From NCBI RefSeq assembly GCF_051014685.1, contig NW_027478488.1, positions 1 to 64,000 on the forward strand: a stretch of DNA of 64,000 nucleotides, in the 5' to 3' direction. How positions within the stretch are numbered: the first letter of the stretch is position 1; every line of letters begins with the position of its first letter. The notes beneath the pieces were generated by a model. It ran no database searches. It was given only the letters and a program-made list of their open reading frames with translations, and was not told where the DNA came from. Both the position numbers and the translations under genes were made by a program. The stretch comes from Ptiloglossa arizonensis. Taxonomy: Eukaryota > Arthropoda > Insecta > Hymenoptera > Colletidae. This document shows positions 1-11,640 of the stretch, in pieces.

Positions 1-177
1 AACGGATTGACCTAACCCAAAAATTCCTATTGCATCTGAAAGTAGAAACTCGCCCGATTACAACGGTACGTGTATTTTTCCCTTAGGCCATTCTGGTTAA
101 GCGATTGGAGCAGCAGAAGTGCGAAAAATTTATTTTCTTGTCAACCATTTCTTACCTTGAAAGTCCCATATCTCGCG
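1..177. repeat. Representative satellite monomer (177 bp)
   Basis: This is one full unit in the phase used throughout this annotation, beginning AACGGATTGACC and ending CATATCTCGCG. Landmarks in order are the CCTAACCC block, CATCTGAAAGTAGAAACTCG, CCCGATTACAACGGTA, a short T tract, TTAGGCCATTCTGGTTAAGCG, GGAGCAGCAGAAGTGCG, a variable AT-rich stretch, CAACCATTTCTTA, and the conserved CCCATATCTCGCG junction. This copy is of the GTACGTGTA/GATTGG subtype. 177 is divisible by three, so any reading frame stays in phase from one monomer to the next. Confidence 0.95.
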
Positions 178-354
178 AACGGATTGACCTTACCCAAAAA
201 TTCCTATTGCATCTGAAAGTAGAAACCCGCCCGATTACAGCGGTATGTGTATTTTTTCCCTAGGCCATTCTGATTAAGCGTTAGGAGCAGCAGAAGTGCG
301 AAAAAGTTGTTGTCTTCATAACCATTTCTTAGCTTCAAACTCCCATATCTCGCG

Positions 355-528
355 AACGGATGGACCAAACCCAGAAGTTCCTGCTGCGTCTGAAAGTAGA
401 AACTCACCCGATTACAACGATATGCGTATTTTTTCCCTAGGCCATTCTGGTTAAGCGTTAGGAGCAGCAGAAGTGCGAAAAAGTTGTCTTCTCAACCATT
501 TCTTAGCTTCAAACTCCCATATCTCGCG
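355..528. repeat. 174-bp monomer variant lacking one triplet
   Basis: This unit reads AAAAAGTTGTCTTCTCAACC where the standard one has an extra TTG or TTT triplet, giving 174 instead of 177 bp. The variant recurs many times, for example near 1717, 3658, 4539, 6484, 7367, 10019, 28610, 32507, 35157 and 45064, always in the AGTGCGAAAAAG context. It therefore looks like a heritable subtype copied by duplication and not like repeated independent deletion. A related shortened form, AATTTGTCTTGTCAATC, is confined to about 55.2-62.4 kb. Confidence 0.85.
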
Positions 529-1424
529 AACGGATTGACCAAACCCAGAAGTTCCTGCTGCGTCTGAAAGTAGAAACTCGCCCGATTACAACGATATGCG
601 TATTTTTTCCCTAGGCCATTCTGGTTAAGCGTTTGGAGCAGCAGAAGTGCGAAAAATTTGTTGTCTTCTCAACCATTTCTTGGCTTCAAACTCCCATATC
701 TCGCGAACGGATTGACCTAACCCAAAAATTCCTGTTGCGTCTGAAAGTAGAAACTCGCCCGATTACAACGGTATGTTTATTTTTTCCCTAGGCCATTCTG
801 GTTAAGCGTTTGGAGCAGCAGTAGTGCGAAAGATTTGTTGTCTTCTTTACCATTTCTTAGCTTCAAACTCCCATATCTCGCGAACGGATTGACCTAACCC
901 AAAAATTCTTGTTGCATCTGAAAGAAGAAACTCGCCCGATTACAACGGTATGTGTATTTTTTCCCTAGGCCATTCTGGTTAAGCGTTTGGAGCAGCAGAA
1001 TAGCGAGAAATTGTTTGCCTTCTCAACCATTTCTTGGCTTCAAACTCCCATATCTCGCGAACGGATTGACCTAACCCAAAAATTCCTGTTGGGTCTGAAA
1101 GTAGAAACTCGCCCGATTACAACGGTATGTGTATTTCTTCCCTAGGCCATTCTGGTTAAGCGTTTGGAGCAGCAGAATTGCGAACAATTTTTTGCCTTCT
1201 CAACCATTTCTTGGCTTCAAACTCCCATATCTCGCGAACGGATTGACCTAACCCAAAAATTCCTATTGCATCTGAAAGTAGAAACTCGCCCGATTACAAC
1301 GGTACGTGTATTTTTCCCTTAGGCCATTCTGGTTAAGCGATTGGAGCAGCAGAAGTGCGAAAAATTTATTTTCTTGTCAACCATTTCTTACCTTGAAAGT
1401 CCCATATCTCGCGAACGGATTGAC

Positions 1425-4400
1425 CTTACCCAAAAATTCCTATTGCATCTGAAAGTAGAAACCCGCCCGATTACAGCGGTATGTGTATTTTTTCCCTAGG
1501 CCATTCTGATTAAGCGTTAGGAGCAGCAGAAGTGCGAAAAAGTTGTTGTCTTCATAACCATTTCTTAGCTTCAAACTCCCATATCTCGCGAACGGATGGA
1601 CCAAACCCAGAAGTTCCTGCTGCGTCTGAAAGTAGAAACTCACCCGATTACAACGATATGCGTATTTTTTCCCTAGGCCATTCTGGTTAAGCGTTACGAG
1701 CAGCAGAAGTGCGAAAAAGTTGTCTTCTCAACCATTTCTTAGCTTCAAACTCCCATATCTCGCGAACGGATTGACCAAACCCAGAAGTTCCTGCTGCGTC
1801 TGAAAGTAGAAACTCGCCCGATTACAACGATATGCGTATTTTTTCCCTAGGCCATTCTGGTTAAGCGTTTGGAGCAGCAGAAGTGCGAAAAATTTGTTGT
1901 CTTCTCAACCATTTCTTGGCTTCAAACTCCCATATCTCGCGAACGGATTGACCTAACCCAAAAATTCCTGTTGGGTCTGAAAGTAGAAACTCGCCCGATT
2001 ACAACGGTATGTTTATTTCTTCCCTAGGCCATTCTGGTTAAGCGTTTGGAGCAGCAGAATTGCGAAAAATTTTTTGCCTTCTCAACCATTTCTTGGCTTC
2101 AAACTCCCATATCTCGCGAACGGATTGACCAAACCCAGAAGTTCCTGCAGCGTCTGAAAGTAGAAACTCGCCCGATTACAACGATATGTGTATTTTTTCC
2201 CTAGGCCATTCTGGTTAAGCGTTAGGAGCAGCAGAAGTGCGAAAAATTTGTTGTCTTCTCAACCATTTCTTAGCTTCAAACTCCCATATCTCGCGAACGG
2301 ATTGACCAAACCCAGAAGTTCCTGCTGCGTCTGAAAGTAGAAACTCGCCCGATTACAATGATATGCGTATTTTTTCCCTAGGCCATTCTGGTTAAGCGTT
2401 TGGAGCAGCAGAAGTGCGAAAAATTTGTTGTCTTCTCAATCATTTCTTAGCTTCAAACTCCCATATCTCGCGAACGGATGGACCAAACCCAGAAGTTCCT
2501 GCTGCGTCTGAAAGTAGAAACTCACCCGATTACAACGATATGCGTATTTTTTCCCTAGGCCATTCTGGTTAAGCGTTAGGAGCAGCAGAAGTGCGAAAAA
2601 GTTGTCTTCTCAACCATTTCTTAGCTTCAAACTCCCATATCTCGCGAACGGATTGACCTAACCCAAAAATTCTTGTTGCATCTGAAAGAAGAAACTCGCC
2701 CGATTACAACGGTATGTGTATTTTTTCCCTAGGCCATTCTGGTTAAGCGTTTGGAGCAGCAGAAGTGCGAAAAATTTGTTGTCTTCTCAACCATTTCTTA
2801 GCTTCAAACTTCCATATCTCGCGAACGGATTGACCTAACCCAAAAATTCCTGTTGCGTCTGAAAGTAGAAACTCGCCCGATTACAACGGTATGTGTATTT
2901 TTTCCCTAGGCCATTCTGATTAAGCGTTTGGAGCAGCAGAAGTGCGAAAAATTTGTTGTAGTCATAACCATTTCTTAGCTTCAAACTCCCATATCTCGCG
3001 AACGGATTGACCTAACCCAAAAATTCCTATTGCATCTGAAAGTAGAAACTCGCCCGATTACAACGGTACGTGTATTTTTCCCTTAGGCCATTCTGGTTAA
3101 GCGATTGGAGCAGCAGAAGTGCGAAAAATTTGTTGTCTTCTCAACCATTTCTTAGCTTCAAACTTCCATATCTCGCGAACGGATTGACCTAACCCAAAAA
3201 TTCCTGTTGCGTCTGAAAGTAGAAACTCGCCCGATTACAACGGTATGTGTATTTTTTCCCTAGGCCATTCTGATTAAGCGTTTGGAGCAGCAGAAGTGCG
3301 AAAAATTTGTTGTAGTCATAACCATTTCTTAGCTTCAAACTCCCATATCTCGCGAACGGATTGACCTAACCCAAAAATTCCTATTGCATCTGAAAGTAGA
3401 AACCCGCCCGATTACAGCGGTATGTGTATTTTTTCCCTAGGCCATTCTGATTAAGCGTTAGGAGCAGCAGAAGTGCGAAAAAGTTGTTGTCTTCATAACC
3501 ATTTCTTAGCTTCAAACTCCCATATCTCGCGAACGGATGGACCAAACCCAGAAGTTCCTGCTGCGTCTGAAAGTAGAAACTCACCCGATTACAACGATAT
3601 GCGTATTTTTTCCCTAGGCCATTCTGGTTAAGCGTTAGGAGCAGCAGAAGTGCGAAAAAGTTGTCTTCTCAACCATTTCTTAGCTTCAAACTCCCATATC
3701 TCGCGAACGGATTGACCAAACCCAGAAGTTCCTGCTGCGTCTGAAAGTAGAAACTCGCCCGATTACAACGATATGCGTATTTTTTCCCTAGGCCATTCTG
3801 GTTAAGCGTTTGGAGCAGCAGAAGTGCGAAAAATTTGTTGTCTTCTCAACCATTTCTTGGATTCAAACTCCCATATCTCGCGAACGGATTGACCTAACCC
3901 AAAAATTCCTGTTGGGTCTGAAAGTAGAAACTCGCCCGATTACAACGGTATGTTTATTTCTTCCCTAGGCCATTCTGGTTAAGCGTTTGGAGCAGCAGAA
4001 TTGCGAAAAATTTTTTGCCTTCTCAACCATTTCTTGGCTTCAAACTCCCATATCTCGCGAACGGATTGACCAAACCCAGAAGTTCCTGCAGCGTCTGAAA
4101 GTAGAAACTCGCCCGATTACAACGATATGTGTATTTTTTCCCTAGGCCATTCTGGTTAAGCGTTAGGAGCAGCAGAAGTGCGAAAAATTTGTTGTCTTCT
4201 CAACCATTTCTTAGCTTCAAACTCCCATATCTCGCGAACGGATTGACCAAACCCAGAAGTTCCTGCTGCGTCTGAAAGTAGAAACTCGCCCGATTACAAT
4301 GATATGCGTATTTTTTCCCTAGGCCATTCTGGTTAAGCGTTTGGAGCAGCAGAAGTGCGAAAAATTTGTTGTCTTCTCAATCATTTCTTAGCTTCAAACT

Positions 4401-5343
4401 CCCATATCTCGCGAACGGATGGACCAAACCCAGAAGTTCCTGCTGCGTCTGAAAGTAGAAACTCACCCGATTACAACGATATGCGTATTTTTTCCCTAGG
4501 CCATTCTGGTTAAGCGTTAGGAGCAGCAGAAGTGCGAAAAAGTTGTCTTCTCAACCATTTCTTAGCTTCAAACTCCCATATCTCGCGAACGGATTGACCT
4601 AACCCAAAAATTCTTGTTGCATCTGAAAGAAGAAACTCGCCCGATTACAACGGTATGTGTATTTTTTCCCTAGGCCATTCTGGTTAAGCGTTTGGAGCAG
4701 CAGAAGTGCGAAAAATTTGTTGTCTTCTCAACCATTTCTTAGCTTCAAACTTCCATATCTCGCGAACGGATTGACCTAACCCAAAAATTCCTGTTGCGTC
4801 TGAAAGTAGAAACTCGCCCGATTACAACGGTATGTGTATTTTTTCCCTAGGCCATTCTGATTAAGCGTTTGGAGCAGCAGAAGTGCGAAAAATTTGTTGT
4901 AGTCATAACCATTTCTTAGCTTCAAACTCCCATATCTCGCGAACGGATTGACCTAACCCAAAAATTCCTATTGCATCTGAAAGTAGAAACTCGCCCGATT
5001 ACAACGGTACGTGTATTTTTCCCTTAGGCCATTCTGGTTAAGCGATTGGAGCAGCAGAAGTGCGAAAAATTTGTTGTCTTCTCAACCATTTCTTAGCTTC
5101 AAACTTCCATATCTCGCGAACGGATTGACCTAACCCAAAAATTCCTGTTGCGTCTGAAAGTAGAAACTCGCCCGATTACAACGGTATGTGTATTTTTTCC
5201 CTAGGCCATTCTGATTAAGCGTTTGGAGCAGCAGAAGTGCGAAAAATTTGTTGTAGTCATAACCATTTCTTAGCTTCAAACTCCCATATCTCGCGAACGG
5301 ATTGACCTAACCCAAAAATTCCTATTGCATCTGAAAGTAGAAA
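1425..5343. repeat. 11-monomer block, tandem duplication (1941 bp)
   Basis: The stretch beginning near 1425 is repeated 1941 bp downstream, from about 3366. Rare markers are shared at the expected spacing, such as CCTGCAGCG (about 2143 and 4087) and ATTACAATGATATGCG (2353 and 4294). A few single-base differences occur, for example C1697 against G3638, and CTTCAAAC against ATTCAAAC near 1920 and 3861. The match ends near 3402/5343. A third copy of most of this block follows within the 2827-bp duplication. Confidence 0.88.
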
Positions 5344-8300
5344 CTCGCCCGATTACAACGGTACGTGTATTTTTCCCTTAGGCCATTCTGGTTAAGCGAT
5401 TGGAGCAGCAGAAGTGCGAAAAATTTATTTTCTTGTCAACCATTTCTTACCTTGAAAGTCCCATATCTCGCGAACGGATTGACCTTACCCAAAAATTCCT
5501 ATTGCATCTGAAAGTAGAAACCCGCCCGATTACAGCGGTATGTGTATTTTTTCCCTAGGCCATTCTGATTAAGCGTTAGGAGCAGCAGAAGTGCGAAAAA
5601 GTTTTTGTCTTCATAACCATTTCTTAGCTTCAAACTCCCATATCTCGCGAACGGATGGACCAAACCCAGAAGTTCCTGCTGCGTCTGAAAGTAGAAACTC
5701 GCCCGATTACAACGATATGTGTATTTTTTCCCTAGGCCATTCTGGTTAAGCGTTTGGAGCAGCAGAATTGCGAAAAATGTTTTGCCTTCTCAACAATTTC
5801 TTGGCTTCAAACTCCCATATCTCGCGAACGGATTGACCTAACCCAAAAATTCGTATTGCATCTGAAAGTGGAAACTCGCCCGATTACAGCGGTATGTGTA
5901 TTTTTTCCCTAGGCAATTCTGGTTAAGCGTTAGGAGCAGCAGAATTGCGAAAAATTTTTTGCCTTCTCAACCATTTCTTGGCTTCAAACTCCCATATCTC
6001 GCGAACGGATTGACTTAACCCAAACATTCCTGTTGAATCTGAAAGTAGAAACTCGTCCGATTACAACGGTATGTGTATTTTTTCCCTTAGGCCATTCTGG
6101 TTAAGCGTGTGGAGCAGCAGATTTGCGAAAAATTTTTGGCCTTCTCAACCATTTCTTGGCTTCAAACTCCCATATCTCGCGAACGGATTGACCTAACCCA
6201 AAAATTCCTATTGCATCTGAAAGTAGAAACCCGCCCGATTACAGCGGTATGTGTATTTTTTCCCTAGGCCATTCTGATTAAGCGTTAGGAGCAGCAGAAG
6301 TGCGAAAAAGTTGTTGTCTTCATAACCATTTCTTAGCTTCAAACTCCCATATCTCGCGAACGGATGGACCAAACCCAGAAGTTCCTGCTGCGTCTGAAAG
6401 TAGAAACTCACCCGATTACAACGATATGCGTATTTTTTCCCTAGGCCATTCTGGTTAAGCGTTAGGAGCAGCAGAAGTGCGAAAAAGTTGTCTTCTCAAC
6501 CATTTCTTAGCTTCAAACTCCCATATCTCGCGAACGGATTGACCAAACCCAGAAGTTCCTGCTGCGTCTGAAAGTAGAAACTCGCCCGATTACAACGATA
6601 TGCGTATTTTTTCCCTAGGCCATTCTGGTTAAGCGTTTGGAGCAGCAGAAGTGCGAAAAATTTGTTGTCTTCTCAACCATTTCTTGGCTTCAAACTCCCA
6701 TATCTCGCGAACGGATTGACCTAACCCAAAAATTCCTGTTGGGTCTGAAAGTAGAAACTCGCCCGATTACAACGGTATGTTTATTTCTTCCCTAGGCCAT
6801 TCTGGTTAAGCGTTTGGAGCAGCAGAATTGCGAAAAATTTTTTGCCTTCTCAACCATTTCTTGGCTTCAAACTCCCATATCTCGCGAACGGATTGACCAA
6901 ACCCAGAAGTTCCTGCAGCGTCTGAAAGTAGAAACTCGCCCGATTACAACGATATGTGTATTTTTTCCCTAGGCCATTCTGGTTAAGCGTTAGGAGCAGC
7001 AGAAGTGCGAAAAATTTGTTGTCTTCTCAACCATTTCTTAGCTTCAAACTCCCATATCTCGCGAACGGATTGACCAAACCCAGAAGTTCCTGCTGCGTCT
7101 GAAAGTAGAAACTCGCCCGATTACAATGATATGCGTATTTTTTCCCTAGGCCATTCTGGTTAAGCGTTTGGAGCAGCAGAAGTGCGAAAAATTTGTTGTC
7201 TTCTCAATCATTTCTTAGCTTCAAACTCCCATATCTCGCGAACGGATGGACCAAACCCAGAAGTTCCTGCTGCGTCTGAAAGTAGAAACTCACCCGATTA
7301 CAACGATATGCGTATTTTTTCCCTAGGCCATTCTGGTTAAGCGTTAGGAGCAGCAGAAGTGCGAAAAAGTTGTCTTCTCAACCATTTCTTAGCTTCAAAC
7401 TCCCATATCTCGCGAACGGATTGACCTAACCCAAAAATTCTTGTTGCATCTGAAAGAAGAAACTCGCCCGATTACAACGGTATGTGTATTTTTTCCCTAG
7501 GCCATTCTGGTTAAGCGTTTGGAGCAGCAGAAGTGCGAAAAATTTGTTGTCTTCTCAACCATTTCTTAGCTTCAAACTTCCATATCTCGCGAACGGATTG
7601 ACCTAACCCAAAAATTCCTGTTGCGTCTGAAAGTAGAAACTCGCCCGATTACAACGGTATGTGTATTTTTTCCCTAGGCCATTCTGATTAAGCGTTTGGA
7701 GCAGCAGAAGTGCGAAAAATTTGTTGTAGTCATAACCATTTCTTAGCTTCAAACTCCCATATCTCGCGAACGGATTGACCTAACCCAAAAATTCCTATTG
7801 CATCTGAAAGTAGAAACTCGCCCGATTACAACGGTACGTGTATTTTTCCCTTAGGCCATTCTGGTTAAGCGATTGGAGCAGCAGAAGTGCGAAAAATTTG
7901 TTGTCTTCTCAACCATTTCTTAGCTTCAAACTTCCATATCTCGCGAACGGATTGACCTAACCCAAAAATTCCTGTTGCGTCTGAAAGTAGAAACTCGCCC
8001 GATTACAACGGTATGTGTATTTTTTCCCTAGGCCATTCTGATTAAGCGTTTGGAGCAGCAGAAGTGCGAAAAATTTGTTGTAGTCATAACCATTTCTTAG
8101 CTTCAAACTCCCATATCTCGCGAACGGATTGACCTAACCCAAAAATTCCTATTGCATCTGAAAGTAGAAACTCGCCCGATTACAACGGTACGTGTATTTT
8201 TCCCTTAGGCCATTCTGGTTAAGCGATTGGAGCAGCAGAAGTGCGAAAAATTTATTTTCTTGTCAACCATTTCTTACCTTGAAAGTCCCATATCTCGCGA

Positions 8301-9034
8301 ACGGATTGACCTTACCCAAAAATTCCTATTGCATCTGAAAGTAGAAACCCGCCCGATTACAGCGGTATGTGTATTTTTTCCCTAGGCCATTCTGATTAAG
8401 CGTTAGGAGCAGCAGAAGTGCGAAAAAGTTTTTGTCTTCATAACCATTTCTTAGCTTCAAACTCCCATATCTCGCGAACGGATGGACCAAACCCAGAAGT
8501 TCCTGCTGCGTCTGAAAGTAGAAACTCGCCCGATTACAACGATATGTGTATTTTTTCCCTAGGCCATTCTGGTTAAGCGTTTGGAGCAGCAGAATTGCGA
8601 AAAATGTTTTGCCTTCTCAACAATTTCTTGGCTTCAAACTCCCATATCTCGCGAACGGATTGACCTAACCCAAAAATTCGTATTGCATCTGAAAGTGGAA
8701 ACTCGCCCGATTACAGCGGTATGTGTATTTTTTCCCTAGGCAATTCTGGTTAAGCGTTAGGAGCAGCAGAATTGCGAAAAATTTTTTGCCTTCTCAACCA
8801 TTTCTTGGCTTCAAACTCCCATATCTCGCGAACGGATTGACTTAACCCAAACATTCCTGTTGAATCTGAAAGTAGAAACTCGTCCGATTACAACGGTATG
8901 TGTATTTTTTCCCTTAGGCCATTCTGGTTAAGCGTGTGGAGCAGCAGATTTGCGAAAAATTTTTGGCCTTCTCAACCATTTCTTGGCTTCAAACTCCCAT
9001 ATCTCGCGAACGGATTGACCTAACCCAAAAATTC
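3366..9034. repeat. 16-monomer block, tandem duplication (2827 bp)
   Basis: Bases from about 3366 to 6192 recur at about 6193-9034 with a constant offset of 2827 bp. Shared rare features include GTTTTTGTCTTCATAACC (near 5600 and 8427), TTCGTATTGCATC (5851 and 8678), AAACATTCCTGTTGAATC and CAGATTTGCG. One substitution noticed is ATTCAAAC at 3861 against CTTCAAAC at 6688. The two copies abut directly, as expected from one unequal crossover, and each contains the older 11-mer block. Confidence 0.9.
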
Positions 9035-10780
9035 CTGTTGCGTCTGAAAGTAGAAACTCGCCCGATTACAACGGTATGTTTATTTTTTCCCTAGGCCATT
9101 CTGGTTAAGCGTTTGGAGCAGCAGTAGTGCGAAAGATTTGTTGTCTTCTTTACCATTTCTTAGCTTCAAACTCCCATATCTCGCGAACGGATTGACCTAA
9201 CCCAAAAATTCTTGTTGCATCTGAAAGAAGAAACTCGCCCGATTACAACGGTATGTGTATTTTTTCCCTAGGCCATTCTGGTTAAGCGTTTGGAGCAGCA
9301 GAATAGCGAGAAATTGTTTGCCTTCTCAACCATTTCTTGGCTTCAAACTCCCATATCTCGCGAACGGATTGACCTAACCCAAAAATTCCTGTTGGGTCTG
9401 AAAGTAGAAACTCGCCCGATTACAACGGTATGTGTATTTCTTCCCTAGGCCATTCTGGTTAAGCGTTTGGAGCAGCAGAATTGCGAACAATTTTTTGCCT
9501 TCTCAACCATTTCTTGGCTTCAAACTCCCATATCTCGCGAACGGATTGACCTAACCCAAAAATTCCTATTGCATCTGAAAGTAGAAACTCGCCCGATTAC
9601 AACGGTACGTGTATTTTTCCCTTAGGCCATTCTGGTTAAGCGATTGGAGCAGCAGAAGTGCGAAAAATTTATTTTCTTGTCAACCATTTCTTACCTTGAA
9701 AGTCCCATATCTCGCGAACGGATTGACCTTACCCAAAAATTCCTATTGCATCTGAAAGTAGAAACCCGCCCGATTACAGCGGTATGTGTATTTTTTCCCT
9801 AGGCCATTCTGATTAAGCGTTAGGAGCAGCAGAAGTGCGAAAAAGTTGTTGTCTTCATAACCATTTCTTAGCTTCAAACTCCCATATCTCGCGAACGGAT
9901 GGACCAAACCCAGAAGTTCCTGCTGCGTCTGAAAGTAGAAACTCACCCGATTACAACGATATGCGTATTTTTTCCCTAGGCCATTCTGGTTAAGCGTTAG
10001 GAGCAGCAGAAGTGCGAAAAAGTTGTCTTCTCAACCATTTCTTAGCTTCAAACTCCCATATCTCGCGAACGGATTGACCAAACCCAGAAGTTCCTGCTGC
10101 GTCTGAAAGTAGAAACTCGCCCGATTACAACGATATGCGTATTTTTTCCCTAGGCCATTCTGGTTAAGCGTTTGGAGCAGCAGAAGTGCGAAAAATTTGT
10201 TGTCTTCTCAACCATTTCTTGGCTTCAAACTCCCATATCTCGCGAACGGATTGACCTAACCCAAAAATTCCTGTTGGGTCTGAAAGTAGAAACTCGCCCG
10301 ATTACAACGGTATGTGTATTTCTTCCCTAGGCCATTCTGGTTAAGCGTTTGGAGCAGCAGAATTGCGAAAAATTTTTTGCCTTCTCAACCATTTCTTGGC
10401 TTCAAACTCCCATATCTCGCGAACGGATTGACCAAACCCAGAAGTTCCTGCTGCGTCTGAAAGTAGAAACTCGCCCGATTACAACGATATGTGTATTTTT
10501 TCCCTAGGCCATTCTGGTTAAGCGTTAGGAGCAGCAGAAGTGCGAAAAATTTGTTGTCTTCTAAACCATTTCTTAGCTTCAAACTCCCATATCTCGCGAA
10601 CGGATTGACCAAACCCAGAAGTTCCTGCTGCGTCTGAAAGTAGAAACTCGCCCGATTACAATGATATGCGTATTTTTTCCCTAGGCCATTCTGGTTAAGC
10701 GTTTGGAGCAGCAGAAGTGCGAAAAATTTGTTGTCTTCTCAATCATTTCTTAGCTTCAAACTCCCATATCTCGCGAACGG
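8973..10780. repeat. Displaced copy of 0.67-2.48 kb (offset 8303)
   Basis: About 1.8 kb matches the block starting near 670, with an offset of 8303 bp. Markers include GTAGTGCGAAAGATTTG (813 and 9116), ATAGCGAGAAATTG and GCGAACAATTTTTTGCC (1191 and 9494). Differences include GTTTATTTCTT against GTGTATTTCTT near 2008/10311, CTGCAGCG against CTGCTGCG, and CTAAACC at 10561. After about 10777 the sequence switches to the CTGCTTGGTCTG subtype and the match ends. Confidence 0.82.
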
Positions 10781-11640
10781 ATTGACCAAACCCAGAAGTT
10801 CCTGCTTGGTCTGAAAGTAGAAACTCGCCCGATTACAACGATATGTGTATTTTTTCCCTTAGGCCATTCTGGTTAAGCGTGTGGAGCAGCAGAATTGCGA
10901 AAAATTTTTTGCCTTCTCAACCATTTCTTGTCTTCAAACTCCCATATCTCGCGAACGGATTGACCTAACCCAAAAATTCCTGTTGCGTCTGAAAGTAGCA
11001 ACTCGCCCGATTACAACGGTATGTGTATTTTTTCCCTAGGCCATTCTGGTTAAGCGTTTGGAGCAGCAGTAGTGCGAAAAATTTGTTGTCTTCTTTACCA
11101 TTTCTTAGCTTCAAACTCCCATATCTCGCGAACGGATTGACCTAACCCAAAAATTCCTATTGCATCTGAAAGAAGAAACTCGCCCGATTACAGCGGTATG
11201 TGTATTCTTTCCCTAGGCAATTCTGGTTAAGCGTTTGGAGCAGCAGAATTGCGAAAAATTTTTTGCCTTCTCAACCATTTCTTGGCTTCAAACTCCCATA
11301 TCTCGCGAACGGATTTACCTAACCCAAAAATTCCTGTTGCATCTGAAAGTAGAAACTCGTCCGATTACAACGGTATGTGTATTTTTTCCCTAGGCCATTC
11401 TGCTTAAGCGTGTGGAGCAGCAGAATTGCGAAAAATTTTTTGCCTTCTCAACCATTTCTTGGCCTCAAACTCCCATATCTCGCGAACGGATTGACCTAAC
11501 CCAAAAATTCCTGTTGCGTCTGAAAGTAGAAACTCGCCCGATTACAACGGTATGTGTATTTTTTCCCTAGGCCATCCTGGTTAAGCGTTTGGAGAAGCAG
11601 TAGTGCGAAAAATTTGTTGTCTTCTTTACCATTTCTTAGC
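10781..11640. repeat. Mixed satellite monomers joining two block systems
   Basis: About five monomers of mixed subtype. They introduce markers not seen to the left: CCTGCTTGGTCTG (10802), TTCTTGTCTTC (10926), GTAGCAACTCG (10995), GATTTACC (11313), GGCCTCAAAC (11461) and GGAGAAGCAG (11590). The same markers recur in other combinations at 14.1-15.5, 18.9-20.3 and 21.0-23.5 kb. The stretch is thus part of the same evolving family as the region to its right. No gene or foreign sequence is visible. Confidence 0.75.

Larger units (their letters stand above)
1..1974. repeat. 7-monomer higher-order repeat, tandem duplication (1236 bp)
   Basis: Bases 1-738 reappear at 1237-1974. The only mismatch I noticed is G461 against C1697. 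The spacing of 1236 bp is seven monomers, one of which is the 174-bp form. The match fails abruptly at 738/1974 (GTTGCG against GTTGGG). The left limit lies outside the window. Confidence 0.9.

Noticed and set aside
204..407. Recurrent 67-residue minus-strand frame (also at 1440, 3381, 6208, 9743, 28333, 32226, 34879, 37000, 42662, 44787, 47617) as a gene family
   Set aside because: It is the same pair of satellite monomers read in a frame that happens to lack stops. It begins and ends inside repeat units, recurs only because blocks were duplicated, and has no promoter, start context or recognisable domain.
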